Of a stretch of DNA of 64,000 nucleotides, positions 7,310-15,941 are shown piece by piece (position 1 is the stretch's first letter; the number at the start of each line of letters is the position of its first letter). Under the pieces are notes generated by a model. The model had not been told where the DNA came from. It was given only the letters and a program-made list of their open reading frames with translations, and made no database searches. Location: contig NZ_JAPUBT010000004.1 in assembly GCF_030397665.1 (NCBI RefSeq), positions 372,001 to 436,000 of the forward strand. The letters run 5' to 3'. This DNA comes from Janthinobacterium sp. SUN073. Its GTDB lineage: Bacteria > Pseudomonadota > Gammaproteobacteria > Burkholderiales > Burkholderiaceae_D. The position numbers and the translations under genes are program-made.

Positions 7310-8503
7310 ATGACTAAATTATTAACCTGGATTTTGGCGGGCCTGGCGATGGTCGGACCGCTGGCAATTGACACCTATCTGCCGTCTTTCCCCGCCATCG
7401 TGCAAGATTTCAATGCCAGCCCCCTGCTGGTGCAGCAGACCCTGAGCTTTTTCCTGTTCACGTTCGCCTTCATGATGCTGTTTTACGGCACCCTGTCCGA
7501 TTCGTTTGGCCGCCGTCCCGTGATTCTCGTCTCGCTGGTGCTGTATGTGATCGCTTCCGTGGGTGCCGCGCTGGCGCCGTCGCTGGGCTGGCTGCTGGCC
7601 TGGCGCGTGCTGCAAGGACTGGCGGCGGGCGCCGGTTCCGTGATCGGCCGCGCCATCGTGCAAGACCGCTATTCGGGCGCCGCCGCGCAAAAAATCCTTT
7701 CGCACATCATGATGGTGTTCGCGCTGGCGCCGGCCATCGCGCCAGTGCTGGGCGGCTGGCTGCAGGTGGGCCTGGGCTGGCGGTCGATCTTCTGGTTCCT
7801 CACGGCCTTCGGCGTGCTGATGTTCATCGTCGTCTGGCGCGCGCTGCCGGAAAGCCTGCCGAAGGAGCAGCGCCACGCCTTCCACCTGGGCGACATCGCC
7901 GTCAATTACTGGAAAGTGCTGTGCCACCGCCAGTTCCTGCTGCTGTCGACGGCCATCGGCGCCGCCTTTGGTGGCTTCGCCCTGTACATCGGCTCGGCCG
8001 CCTACTTCATCATCAACATCCTGCATTTGCCGGAGACGGCGTTCGCCTGGCTGTTCATTCCCTTAATTAGCGGCATGGTGTTCGGTTCGGCCCTGTCGGC
8101 GAAAATCGCCCACCGCTACAGCCAGCGCCAGATGATCTGGGCCGGCTTCATCCTGATGCTGGTGGCGGCTGCCGCCAACATCGGCTACAACTATGTGTTT
8201 GCCGCCGAAGTGCCATGGGCCGTGCTGCCATTGTTCTTCTACTCGTTCGCGCTGTCGCTCGCCATGCCGCCGATGACCCTGATGGCGCTGAACCACTTCC
8301 CCAACAACAGCGGCCTGGCCTCGTCGATGCAATCGTTCATCCAGATGCTGCTGTTCGCGCTGGTCTCGGGCCTGGTGGCGCCGCTGCTGTTCGACAGCGC
8401 CTTGAATCTGGCGTATGGCGTGATGGCAGGGCTGGTGGTGAGTTTGTTGTGCTGGGTGTTTGCGCAGGGTGGTTCGGCGGAAACGGCGACGAATCAACGA
8501 TAA
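7310..8503 (+). CDS. Bcr/CflA-family MFS drug exporter
   Basis: A 397-residue 12-helix major facilitator. The N-terminus LAMVGPLAIDTYLPSFPAI is the Bcr/CflA signature with the acidic residue in TM1, followed by the motif-A loop LYGTLSDSFGRRPVIL as FYGTLSDSFGRRPV at about 62-75 and the TM5 motif APAIAPVLGGWL. Characterised relatives export bicyclomycin, chloramphenicol or sulfathiazole by proton antiport, and E. coli Bcr also exports cysteine, which is suggestive given the divergent cysE. The substrate here is unknown. No good ribosome site precedes the ATG. The stop codon runs directly into palindromic element copy 2. Confidence 0.85.
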   Translation: MTKLLTWILAGLAMVGPLAIDTYLPSFPAIVQDFNASPLLVQQTLSFFLFTFAFMMLFYGTLSDSFGRRPVILVSLVLYVIASVGAALAPSLGWLLAWRVLQGLAAGAGSVIGRAIVQDRYSGAAAQKILSHIMMVFALAPAIAPVLGGWLQVGLGWRSIFWFLTAFGVLMFIVVWRALPESLPKEQRHAFHLGDIAVNYWKVLCHRQFLLLSTAIGAAFGGFALYIGSAAYFIINILHLPETAFAWLFIPLISGMVFGSALSAKIAHRYSQRQMIWAGFILMLVAAAANIGYNYVFAAEVPWAVLPLFFYSFALSLAMPPMTLMALNHFPNNSGLASSMQSFIQMLLFALVSGLVAPLLFDSALNLAYGVMAGLVVSLLCWVFAQGGSAETATNQR

Positions 8504-8520
8504 ACCCCGCAACAAAGACC

Positions 8521-8586
8521 GGGGTCGGTCACTTCGTGATCGGAGTGCATCCCATTGGGATACCCTCCCCCTGAGGGTCCGACCCC
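8521..8586. repeat. Palindromic element copy 2 (66-bp core)
   Basis: The outer arms are GGGGTCGG and CCGACCCC. The interior carries its own dyad, ATCCCA-T-TGGGAT. The flanks add AAACCCC (8502-8508, overlapping the exporter stop codon TAA at 8501-8503) and GGGTT (8600-8604). Core length is identical to copies 5 and 6 although the inner stem differs. Confidence 0.85.
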
Positions 8587-8607
8587 AGCCCTTCGTTCAG
8601 GGTTCCC

Positions 8608-8904
8608 TCAAGGCCAGGGGGCTGGCGTCACATCGACATACTGCGCCCCGCCCTGCTCCGGTTCCGCTTCATTGTTCTGCGACGGCTGGTTCAACGACCC
8701 CGCCGGCGAACGCAAACTCAAAATCTCCTTGCGCGTCTCGACGAAGTCGGCGGAACTCAAGGGATGTTGCTGGTCGGGCCAGTGGCTGACGGCCCATTCC
8801 TGCAAGGTTTCAAAGCGCCGCCACAGTTCGGCGATGAATGCGCGGCGCGCTTCTTCCTCCTGCTGCGGCGTCTTTTCGGCGCCTTCCCCGGTATGTACTT
8901 GCAT
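8608..8904 (-). CDS. Hypothetical protein, 98 aa
   Basis: A small acidic, helix-rich soluble protein I do not recognise. The N-terminal half (EEEARRAFIAELWRRFETLQEW) is amphipathic and could form a coiled coil; the C-terminal third is low-complexity, Pro/Gln/Glu-rich and probably disordered. There is no signal peptide, Cys motif or transmembrane segment. The start at 8904 is chosen because GGGAG lies 6 nt upstream; an in-frame upstream extension to about 8979 has no ribosome site. It ends 80 nt downstream of the AhpD-like gene and may share its transcript. Confidence 0.6.
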   Translation of the reverse strand: MQVHTGEGAEKTPQQEEEARRAFIAELWRRFETLQEWAVSHWPDQQHPLSSADFVETRKEILSLRSPAGSLNQPSQNNEAEPEQGGAQYVDVTPAPWP

Positions 8905-8984
8905 GGCTGCTCCCTGGCTGATCAATCGTCCTGCCAGCCTACCCAGGGACCAGCCAGGCGTCTGTTCGCGAACGAACACAGGAT

Positions 8985-9425
8985 TTATTCGGGCATCTTG
9001 CGGAAGCCCACGGCCAGGCGGTTCCAGGTATTGATGGAGCCGATGGCCAGGGTGACGTTGACCATTTCCGCCTGCGTCAATTGCTGCGCCAGCGCCGCAT
9101 ACACGTCATCCGGTGCCTGGCTTTGTGGCAGCAGGGTCAGCGCTTCCGTCCAGGCCAGCACGGCCCGCTCGCGCGGTGTGAAGAAAGGCGTTTCGCGCCA
9201 GACGGACACGGCGTACAGGCGGCGTTCCGTTTCGCCCGCCTTGCGAGCGTCGCTCGTGTGCAAGTCCACGCAAAAGGCGCAGCCATTGATTTGCGAAGCG
9301 CGCAGGCGGATCAGCTCTAGCAGCGAGTGTTCCACGCCCAGCTTGGCAATCGCCGCTTCCAGCGCGTACATGGCCTTGACGGCGTCGGGCGAAGCTTGTG
9401 TAAAATCGAGTCGTTGCTGTGTCAT
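8985..9425 (-). CDS. AhpD-like carboxymuconolactone decarboxylase-family protein
   Basis: A 146-residue alkylhydroperoxidase-like protein. The CxxC redox motif is C49-A-F-C52 with the conserved His at 56 (GCAFCVDLHTSDAR), and AVSVWRETPFFTPRERAVLAWTEALT follows as expected for the AhpD_core, cited for its W-x2-T-x2-FTxRERA pattern. Relatives detoxify peroxides or act as CMD-type enzymes of unknown substrate. It is transcribed away from the MocR regulator at 9529, which is the natural candidate to control it. Neither substrate nor physiological role can be read directly. Confidence 0.85.
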   Translation of the reverse strand: MTQQRLDFTQASPDAVKAMYALEAAIAKLGVEHSLLELIRLRASQINGCAFCVDLHTSDARKAGETERRLYAVSVWRETPFFTPRERAVLAWTEALTLLPQSQAPDDVYAALAQQLTQAEMVNVTLAIGSINTWNRLAVGFRKMPE

Positions 9426-9528
9426 GATGCATTCCTTGATGATGAGAGATGCACCATTCTAGAAGCGCGAATAGCGCGCGCGGCAGGCCAATCCCCCCGA
9501 AAAGCAGCAGACCACCAGCAGAAACCCC

Positions 9529-11013
9529 ATGGAATTACATATCCTGATCGATGGCACGCGCGACCTGGGCGGCCAGCTGTACCGCCAGCTCAGTGCCGCC
9601 ATCCGCTCAGGCCGCCTGACGGACGGGCAGCAATTGCCGCCCACGCGCCTGCTGGCCAGCCAGCTGGGCCTGTCGCGCAAGACGGTGTCCGACGTGTATG
9701 AGAGGCTCGGCTATGAAAAGCTGCTGGTCGGTAAAGTCGGTGTGGGCAGCTTCGTGCAGACGCCGCACGCCTCGCCGCAGCGCCGCCATGCCAGCACGCC
9801 GTTGGCCAGCGCGCAGCGCATCGCCCGCTGGGAAGCGACGCCCACGCCTTTGCGCCGCGCCAGCCAGGAAACGCCCGCGCGCTACGCCTTCATCGGCGGA
9901 CGCGCCACGCCCGCACACTTCCCACAAGATGAATGGCGCGCCTGCATGCTGCATGCTCTGCGCCAGGGTGGCCAGGCACGCGGCCGTTATGGCCCCGTGG
10001 AAGGCTTGCCCGCCTTGCGCGCGGCGATCGCCGGCCATGCCGCCTTCAGTCGCGGCATCCATTGCACCGAGGAACAAGTGCTCGTCACCAGCGGCGCGCA
10101 GCAAGCCTTGCACCTGCTGGCGCTGACCCTGCTGGAGCCGGGCGACACGGTAGCCGTGGAAGAACCCGGCTACCCGGTGGCGCGCGCCGTGTTCGCCAGC
10201 CAGGGCGCGCGCGTGGTGGGCATCGAAGTGGACGAAGATGGCCTTGTCGTCGCGCAAATCCCCGACGGCACGCGCTTGATCTATGTCACACCCGCCCATC
10301 AATTTCCACTCGGCATGCCGATGAGCATGGCGCGCCGCCACGCCTTGCTGGAGCGTGCCCGGCAGTTGGGGGCCATCATCATCGAGGACGATTACGACAG
10401 CGCCTTCCGCTATGAAGGGCGGCCCGAGGATGCGCTGCAAAGCATGGACCGCTATGGCGTCGTGGCACACGTGGGCAGCTTTTCCAAGATCATGCTGCCG
10501 GAATTGCGCCTGGGCTATGTGGTACTGCCGCAAGCCCTCGTGTCCGCCATGCAGACGGTGAAATACCTGAGCGATTGCCATACGGCCAGCCTGGGCCAGC
10601 ATGCGCTGGCCAAGTTCATCCTGGACGGCCATTTGCTGCGCCATATCCGCCGCTGCCACGACATCTATGCGGGGCGGCGCGAACGGCTGCAGCATTGGTT
10701 CAACGGCCCGTTGGCGCCATGGTTCCGCCTGGTGCCGGCCAGCGCCGGCTTCCACGTGGCGGCGCTGGCGCAGGCGCCGCTCGATATCGCCGAATTGCTG
10801 CGCCGCACGCGCCTGGCCGACGTCAGCCTGTATGCGCTGGCCAGCTTTTACCATGGGCCCGCCCGCCACGAAGGCCTGTTCCTCGGCTATGGCGCCATCG
10901 ACAAGTTCGATATCGACACGGCGCTGGCCATCGTGCTGGCGATCCTGCAAGAGATGGCGCCCCTGCCCCTCAGCGGAGTTGCCAACCGGGTTGCCAACGA
11001 TAGTGCCCCGTGA
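9529..11013 (+). CDS. MocR/PdxR-family GntR regulator fused to an aminotransferase domain
   Basis: A 494-residue fusion. Residues 12-78 are a GntR winged helix (LYRQLSAAIRSGRL, then PPTRLLASQLGLSRKTV). Residues 115-480 are a fold-type I aminotransferase domain with the substrate-binding SGAQQALHLLALTLLEPGD, the PLP-ring Asp region IIEDDYD (284-290) and the Schiff-base lysine K320 in GSFSK. Such regulators sense PLP or amino acids. It is divergent from the AhpD-like gene. Its 3' end overlaps the DUF1287 gene on the other strand by 44 nt (10970-11013). No Shine-Dalgarno sequence is visible before the ATG. Confidence 0.88.
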   Translation: MELHILIDGTRDLGGQLYRQLSAAIRSGRLTDGQQLPPTRLLASQLGLSRKTVSDVYERLGYEKLLVGKVGVGSFVQTPHASPQRRHASTPLASAQRIARWEATPTPLRRASQETPARYAFIGGRATPAHFPQDEWRACMLHALRQGGQARGRYGPVEGLPALRAAIAGHAAFSRGIHCTEEQVLVTSGAQQALHLLALTLLEPGDTVAVEEPGYPVARAVFASQGARVVGIEVDEDGLVVAQIPDGTRLIYVTPAHQFPLGMPMSMARRHALLERARQLGAIIIEDDYDSAFRYEGRPEDALQSMDRYGVVAHVGSFSKIMLPELRLGYVVLPQALVSAMQTVKYLSDCHTASLGQHALAKFILDGHLLRHIRRCHDIYAGRRERLQHWFNGPLAPWFRLVPASAGFHVAALAQAPLDIAELLRRTRLADVSLYALASFYHGPARHEGLFLGYGAIDKFDIDTALAIVLAILQEMAPLPLSGVANRVANDSAP

Positions 11014-11572
11014 TCGGATAACTGAATAAAATGTTTTCCTCGCGCGCGCCCTCGCCGATGTTGTGGATGATCAGCGGCACACCGCTCCACGACTGCTTGT
11101 CGCTGACGATGCCGATATGCGTGAGGTTGCGCGGCAAACGCCAGGTGACGATGTCGCCCGCGCGGTAAGCGCTGGCATCCTTGGCTGGAGGCAGGCTGGT
11201 GCCGTGGCGGGCAAAGTAGGTGCCCAGGTTCGGCACGCGGCGGTGGTCGATATTGCGGTCCGGCCCCTTCATCTGCCAGCGTCCCTGCTGCTGGTACACC
11301 TGCCATGCCTTGCGCATGTCTTCGTGCACCAGCACCTGCAAATCCTGCCCCAGCTGGCGGTAGGCGCGCACCACCACGTCCGTGCACACGCCACGCTCGA
11401 TGGGCACGTCGCCGCCCGGATAGGCCAGCCGTTCATAGCGCGGATCGTACTGCACCGTCACGCCCACCTGCTTGCGGGCGGCGGCAACGAGGGCTTGCGG
11501 GGTGGCAAGGGCTGCCGACGCCAGCATGGGCGCCAGGGCAAGCATCACGGTGAAAAGCGGTTTGATGGGCAT
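10970..11572 (-). CDS. DUF1287 secreted protein (NlpC-like fold)
   Basis: A 200-residue exported protein of the DUF1287 (E. coli YijF) family. A signal peptide covers residues 1-23 (LFTVMLALAPMLASAALA). The family's Cys-His pair is visible: RGVCTDVVVRAYR and RNLTHIGIVSD, with GDIVTWRL between them, which fits an NlpC/P60-type papain fold. Activity is undemonstrated; peptidoglycan-peptide hydrolysis is a guess from the fold. The start at 11572 gives the signal peptide. The stop codon lies inside the 3' end of the convergent MocR gene. Confidence 0.8.
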   Translation of the reverse strand: MPIKPLFTVMLALAPMLASAALATPQALVAAARKQVGVTVQYDPRYERLAYPGGDVPIERGVCTDVVVRAYRQLGQDLQVLVHEDMRKAWQVYQQQGRWQMKGPDRNIDHRRVPNLGTYFARHGTSLPPAKDASAYRAGDIVTWRLPRNLTHIGIVSDKQSWSGVPLIIHNIGEGAREENILFSYPITGHYRWQPGWQLR

Positions 11573-11633
11573 CAACGTCGGTGGTCGGATGAAAATGCCA
11601 ACTGTACCGCAGCGGCAGGGAAAACGTCGGACG

Positions 11634-11969
11634 CTAGGCTGCAGCCAGCTGCGCCAGGTGCGCAGGGAAATCCACGGCCGGTCCCGCCGCATTGATGGTC
11701 TCAAAGTAATCATGCCAGCCCGTGGCGGCGATACCGGCCAGCAAGGCGTCCAGTGCCGCCTCGTCCGGGAAGCGCCAGACGGCATAGAATTGCTGGGCAG
11801 CCGCATGCAGCTTGCCGCCGTCGATGGCGCCCATGGCCAGCGCTTCGGCGCCGCTGCCCGACAGGGCCGCCATGCCGGCGCCCACGGTGGCGAAATACGA
11901 TAGGCGTGCGGCGCCATCGAGGGCCAGCCAGGCGGCTTTCGGACTGTACAGTTCTAACAGGTAATGCAT
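11634..11969 (-). CDS. Small conserved-type protein, 111 aa, third gene of the MarR operon
   Basis: I do not recognise it firmly; it resembles short dimeric alpha+beta barrel proteins (it begins MHYLLELYSPKAAW), possibly the DUF6616 group. No catalytic motif, signal or membrane segment is evident. A strong GGAGG lies 7 nt upstream of the ATG. It starts 17 nt after the AlkC/AlkD-like stop, so it is the last gene of a MarR-AlkC/D-111aa operon and is probably controlled by that MarR protein. Confidence 0.7.
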   Translation of the reverse strand: MHYLLELYSPKAAWLALDGAARLSYFATVGAGMAALSGSGAEALAMGAIDGGKLHAAAQQFYAVWRFPDEAALDALLAGIAATGWHDYFETINAAGPAVDFPAHLAQLAAA

Positions 11970-11986
11970 GTTTTTCCTCCAAAAAG

Positions 11987-12733
11987 TTAAGAAATCGAGC
12001 GCTGGGCCCGCTTGCAGATGCGCTGTGTGGCGGCAACGGGGCTTTCCAGCAGCCATTGCGCGCACAGGCTGCGTACCCAGTCCGGCTGGCTCTTCGCAGC
12101 ATCGTTGAGCCAGTTGGCCACGGAATCCTGCACGTAGGTGGCCGGGTCGGCGCGCAACGGCTGCAGCAAGGGCAAGGCCAGCTGCGGCTGCGCTTTTAAC
12201 TGTGCAATGTGCGCGCACCACACGCCGCGCGGACGCAGCGCTTCGCAGGCAAAGCGGCGCACTCTTTCCGACGGGTCCGCCGTCCACGGCGCCAGCAAGG
12301 CAATGGCCTCGTCAAGGCTCTCCGCCAGATGGGGCCGCAGCGCCAGCCAGGCCCATTCGCGCACGCCGAAGTGGCCATCGTCGGCCAGCGGCCGCATGGC
12401 GGCCAGCTGCTGCGGCAAGGTCCAGCCCGCTTGGGCGGCGATGACAAAGCAGGCCCAGCCACGTACCGTGTCGGATGGGTGCGCCAGCAAAGGCACCAGG
12501 TCAACTTGAGCGTCGAGCAGCAATTGCGCCGCCAAGGCCATGCGTTTGGTGATGCCAGCGGCGGCCTGCGCGCGCATCCGCTCCAGCCGGGCGGCACCGA
12601 TGTCGGGTACGGCTGCAGCCAGCAGCTGGGCGAAATCGATGGCCAGCCCTTCCGTCAGGGTGGCGCTGGCCACGCTGCCCCCATTCAGCAGGGCCAGGCG
12701 CGCGGGCGTCACGTCAGCGATGCCACGGCTCAT
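11987..12733 (-). CDS. AlkC/AlkD-like HEAT-repeat DNA alkylation repair protein
   Basis: A 248-residue protein made of HEAT-like helical repeats: VRGWACFVIAAQ, then FGVREWAWLALRPHL, then ERVRRFACEALRPRG, then YVQDSVANWLNDAAKSQPDWV. That last repeat is strongly characteristic of the AlkC/AlkD superfamily. Characterised members excise 3-methyladenine and other cationic alkyl bases without base flipping, but some superfamily members are not glycosylases. It overlaps the upstream marR gene by 4 nt (ATGA at 12730-12733), so translation is coupled. Confidence 0.82.
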   Translation of the reverse strand: MSRGIADVTPARLALLNGGSVASATLTEGLAIDFAQLLAAAVPDIGAARLERMRAQAAAGITKRMALAAQLLLDAQVDLVPLLAHPSDTVRGWACFVIAAQAGWTLPQQLAAMRPLADDGHFGVREWAWLALRPHLAESLDEAIALLAPWTADPSERVRRFACEALRPRGVWCAHIAQLKAQPQLALPLLQPLRADPATYVQDSVANWLNDAAKSQPDWVRSLCAQWLLESPVAATQRICKRAQRSIS

Positions 12734-13254
12734 GGCGCACCCTGCATTTCACCTTTATCCGTCTTGCGCCAGGCTTTTTCCAGCAGTCCACTCAATAATT
12801 GCATCTCTTCCGGCGTGAAATCGGCAAACAGGCTGGCGATCCATTGCGCGTGCTCATCGACCAGGGTGGCGGCGGCAGCTTCTCCCTTGGTGCTCAGGCG
12901 CACCAGCAGCTTGCGCCGGTCGACCTGGTCCGCGTGGCGCGCCAGGAAACCATCGCGCTCCAGGCCGTCGAGCAAACCCGTGATGGTGCCGCGCGTCACG
13001 CCGGCCCGCTCGGCCAGTTCGTGCGGCGAGAGTCCGTCAGGCACGTCGCGCAGCAGGGACAGCAGCACAAATTTCCCCTCCGACAAGCCATGCCGGCCCA
13101 GGCGCGTGGCGCAATCGCCATCGATGGCGGACGCCAGGCCCAGCACTTCAAAGCACAGGCGCAAGCGCACCGTGGACTGCGTCATGTCGAGACCGCTGGC
13201 GCGGCGCTGCACGTCACCCAGCAAGGCCGTGTATTTCTGTTCGAGTTTTATCAT
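12730..13254 (-). CDS. MarR-family transcriptional regulator
   Basis: A 174-residue winged-helix repressor. Recognition elements are LSPHELAERAGVTRGTITGLLDGLERDGFLARHADQVDRRKLLVRLS, the MarR helix-turn-helix plus wing with the D-x-R-K/R turn, cited for pattern only. ATG at 13254 is chosen over an in-frame TTG at 13263. There is no ribosome site, but a strong promoter ends so close that the mRNA should be nearly leaderless. It heads an operon with the AlkC/AlkD-like gene and a 111-aa protein. The palindrome in its own promoter points to autoregulation. Confidence 0.87.
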   Translation of the reverse strand: MIKLEQKYTALLGDVQRRASGLDMTQSTVRLRLCFEVLGLASAIDGDCATRLGRHGLSEGKFVLLSLLRDVPDGLSPHELAERAGVTRGTITGLLDGLERDGFLARHADQVDRRKLLVRLSTKGEAAAATLVDEHAQWIASLFADFTPEEMQLLSGLLEKAWRKTDKGEMQGAP

Positions 13255-13262
13255 ATGGCGCA

Positions 13263-13291
13263 ATATAATATGGCGCCATACTAAATGTCAA
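13263..13291 (-). promoter_or_regulatory. marR promoter with embedded TATGGCGCCATA operator
   Basis: On the minus strand a perfect -35 TTGACA (13291-13286), a 17-bp spacer and -10 TTATAT (13268-13263) are seen. The spacer contains the 12-bp perfect palindrome TATGGCGCCATA (13269-13280), and a second TGCGCCATA copy runs into the start codon. Transcription would begin at about 13256, leaving almost no leader before ATG 13254. The layout fits autorepression by MarR. Confidence 0.65.
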
Positions 13292-13321
13292 ATGGAAAAC
13301 CGTAATGGTTTTCCTGGCGCT

Positions 13322-13774
13322 TCAAAAACGGGCTTTGTCCCTGGCCCACGCAACGATGGCGTTGGCGTCGATGGCGCCCGGCTGGCGCGCCACTTCCACC
13401 CCCTTGCGAAACAGGGCCAGGGTGGGAATGCTGCGAATATTGAAACGGCTGCCCAGATCCGGCGACGCTTCCGTATTGACCTTGACGACGCGGAACGCCG
13501 GCTCCAGTGTCTTGGCGGCTTGCACATAGAATGGCGCCATGCTGCGGCACGGGCCGCACCAGGGCGCCCAGAAATCCACCAGCACGGGAATGTCGCTGCG
13601 TTCGATATGCTTGAGGAAACGGGCGCTGGCCAGGTCCACGGGCTGGCCCGTAAACAAATCTTTCTGGCACTTGCCGCAAGTGGGCTGTTCAATCAGGCGC
13701 GCGGCCGGCAAGCGGTTGACGGCGTCGCAATGGGGGCACACGATGTGCAGGGAGTCTGGCGTGGTCGGGGTCAT
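13322..13774 (-). CDS. trxC: Thioredoxin 2 (TrxC)
   Basis: A 150-residue cytosolic thioredoxin with the extra N-terminal zinc finger that defines TrxC: C13-P-H-C16 and C33-G-K-C36. The redox motif W72-C-G-P-C76 sits in LVDFWAPWCGPCRSMAP, and the cis-Pro loop is RSIPTLALF. TrxC reduces disulfides and is typically part of the oxidative-stress response. AGGA lies 8 nt upstream of the ATG. It is transcribed toward marR but the marR promoter lies in the gap between them. Confidence 0.93.
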   Translation of the reverse strand: MTPTTPDSLHIVCPHCDAVNRLPAARLIEQPTCGKCQKDLFTGQPVDLASARFLKHIERSDIPVLVDFWAPWCGPCRSMAPFYVQAAKTLEPAFRVVKVNTEASPDLGSRFNIRSIPTLALFRKGVEVARQPGAIDANAIVAWARDKARF

Positions 13775-13904
13775 GGCATTCCTGGAAAGGGTAGCGTACA
13801 GTTGCCGGACATTTTACGGCGTATCGTGCGGCGGCGCTCATCCGCATAGTCCGCTATAGTGCGCTGGAACGGCGCGCACATTGCCCGGCCAGCCAAGGAG
13901 AACA

Positions 13905-15335
13905 ATGCCTGATGTCGCAAACAACATGGAGCTGAAGACCGCCGAGCTGGCTGCCGCCCTGGCCGTGCAGCGTGCCGCCTGCCTGGCCCACCCCGTACCC
14001 ACGTTCGCCGAGCGCAAACGCGACCTGCAAACCTTGCAGCGCTTCATCCGCGAGCATACAGACGCGCTATGCGACGCGATCAGCGCCGATTATGGCAACC
14101 GCTCGCGGCACGAAACCTTGCTGGCGGAGATCTTTCCCGCCATCGACGGGATCGATCACGTACTGAAACAGTTGAAAAAATGGATGAAGCCGCAGCGCCG
14201 CAGCGTGGACTGGCGCAATTTTCCAGGCGCGCGCAACCGCGTACTGCCGCAGCCGCTGGGCGTGGTGGGCGTCATCGTGCCGTGGAATTTCCCCGTGAAC
14301 CTGAGCCTGGTGCCTTTGACCTACATCTTCGCCGCCGGCAACCGCGCCATGGTCAAGATGAGCGAGAATTCGCGCCACCTGGCGCGGCTATTGATCGACA
14401 CCATGCCCGCCTACTTTCCACCGGAAAAGCTGCAGTTTTTCGACGAGACGGGTGGCGTGGGCATGGCGTTTTCGCAACTGCCGTTCGACCACCTGCTGTT
14501 TACGGGTTCCGGCCAGACGGGCCGCGCCGTCATGGCGGCGGCCGCGCGCAATCTGTGCCCCGTGACCCTGGAGCTGGGCGGCAAGGCGCCGGCCATCGTC
14601 TGCGCAGACTTTCCCCTGCGCACGGCAGCCGAACGCATCCTGTTCGTCAAATACCTGAACGCGGGGCAAATCTGCACCAGCGTCGACCACGCCTGGCTGC
14701 CCGAAGCCAGCATCGCCGCCTTCGTCGAGCACGCGCGCCAGATCATGCCCACGCGCTACCCGCGGCTCGATACGCCCGACTATACGTCCATCATTGACGA
14801 GGCCGCCTTTGAGCGCCTGCTGCAGGCGCTGGACGAAGCACAGGAACGGGGCGCGCAAGTGATTTCCCTGTTGCCAGGTCCGGCCTGGGACCGCGCCACG
14901 CGCAAGATCGCGCCGCACATCGTGCTCGACGCCCCCGCGGACAGCCTGCTGCTGACGCGCGAAATCTTCGGCCCCATCCTGCCGCTGCGCGGCTATACAG
15001 ATCTGCACACGGTGATCGACAGCATCAACGCGGGGCCGCGTCCGCTGGCCATCTATCCGTTCAGCAACCAAGCAGCTACCGTACAGCGGCTGATCGACAC
15101 GGTGATGTCGGGCGGCGTGTCCGTCAACGACGCGCTGTTCCACGTGGGCCAGCACGATCTGCCCTTCGGCGGCGTGGGCGAGTCCGGCATGGGCCACTAC
15201 CACGGCGTGGAAGGCTTTCACACCTTCAGCAAGCTGCGCCCCGTGTTCTATCAGGCGCGCTACAGCGCTTTGACACTGCTGTGGCCGCCGTATGGCAAGC
15301 TGGCCAGCCGCGTATTGAACTTCCTGACCCGCTGA
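13905..15335 (+). CDS. Coniferyl aldehyde dehydrogenase-like NAD(P) aldehyde dehydrogenase
   Basis: A 476-residue class-3-like aldehyde dehydrogenase. The cofactor-binding entry GVIVPWNFPVNL is at 122-133, the general base is E223 in LELGGKAP, and the catalytic Cys is C257 in NAGQICTS. The C-terminal region has EIFGPILPLRGY and NDALFHVGQHDLPFGGVGESGMGHYHG, shared with coniferyl aldehyde dehydrogenase and long-chain aldehyde dehydrogenases. The true substrate cannot be read. AAGGAGAAC precedes the ATG at 13905; the in-frame upstream codons are unlikely. Its stop codon directly abuts that of the convergent argO-like gene. Confidence 0.87.
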   Translation: MPDVANNMELKTAELAAALAVQRAACLAHPVPTFAERKRDLQTLQRFIREHTDALCDAISADYGNRSRHETLLAEIFPAIDGIDHVLKQLKKWMKPQRRSVDWRNFPGARNRVLPQPLGVVGVIVPWNFPVNLSLVPLTYIFAAGNRAMVKMSENSRHLARLLIDTMPAYFPPEKLQFFDETGGVGMAFSQLPFDHLLFTGSGQTGRAVMAAAARNLCPVTLELGGKAPAIVCADFPLRTAAERILFVKYLNAGQICTSVDHAWLPEASIAAFVEHARQIMPTRYPRLDTPDYTSIIDEAAFERLLQALDEAQERGAQVISLLPGPAWDRATRKIAPHIVLDAPADSLLLTREIFGPILPLRGYTDLHTVIDSINAGPRPLAIYPFSNQAATVQRLIDTVMSGGVSVNDALFHVGQHDLPFGGVGESGMGHYHGVEGFHTFSKLRPVFYQARYSALTLLWPPYGKLASRVLNFLTR

Positions 15336-15941
15336 TTACAGGAACAGCGAGGCGGCGATGGCCCACATGACGAGGGCGATAATGCCGTCGAGCACGCGCC
15401 AGGCCATGGGCTTGGCAAACACGGGCGCCAGGTAGCGGGCGCCAAAGCCCAGCAGGAAGAACCACAGGGCCGAAGCCATGATGGCGCCGCCGGCGAAGTA
15501 GAAGCGTCCCACACCTTCATGCTGGCCGCCGATCGAGCCGAGCAAGATGACCGTATCGAGGAAAGCGTGCGGGTTCAGCAGGCTGAACGCCAGCGCCGCG
15601 CCGATCACGGCCCAGTAGCCTTCAGGCGACTTGGCCGCCGATACCGTCATGGCCGTTGGACGCCAGGCCGACTTGGCCGCGCGCAAGCCGTAGGCGATCA
15701 GGAAGGTGGCGCCACCAGCCTTGGCCCACAACAAGAAATCAGGATTGTCGGCAATGAAGGTGCCCATGCCGGCCACGCCGGCCGTGATCAGGATGGCGTC
15801 GCACAGCAAACAGACGAGTATGCAGGTGAGCACGTAATGGCGCTTCAGCCCCTGCTTGAGCAAGAATGCATTCTGCGTGCCGATGGCCACGATCAGGCTC
15901 GCTCCGAGCCCCATGCCTTTCAAGAAAATTGCGCTGTCCAT
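15336..15941 (-). CDS. argO: ArgO/LysE-family amino acid exporter
   Basis: A 201-residue inner-membrane exporter with six predicted helices. The family marks are GLGASLIVAIGTQNAFLLKQGL at the N-terminus, LCDAILITAGVAGMG in the second helix pair, and SLLNPHAFLDTVILLGSIG (NPHAFLD). ArgO/LysE proteins export arginine and/or lysine. It is divergent from an argP-like LysR gene, the classical arrangement in which ArgP activates argO in response to basic amino acids. The assignment to ArgO rather than LysE rests on that neighbour. Confidence 0.85.
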   Translation of the reverse strand: MDSAIFLKGMGLGASLIVAIGTQNAFLLKQGLKRHYVLTCILVCLLCDAILITAGVAGMGTFIADNPDFLLWAKAGGATFLIAYGLRAAKSAWRPTAMTVSAAKSPEGYWAVIGAALAFSLLNPHAFLDTVILLGSIGGQHEGVGRFYFAGGAIMASALWFFLLGFGARYLAPVFAKPMAWRVLDGIIALVMWAIAASLFL

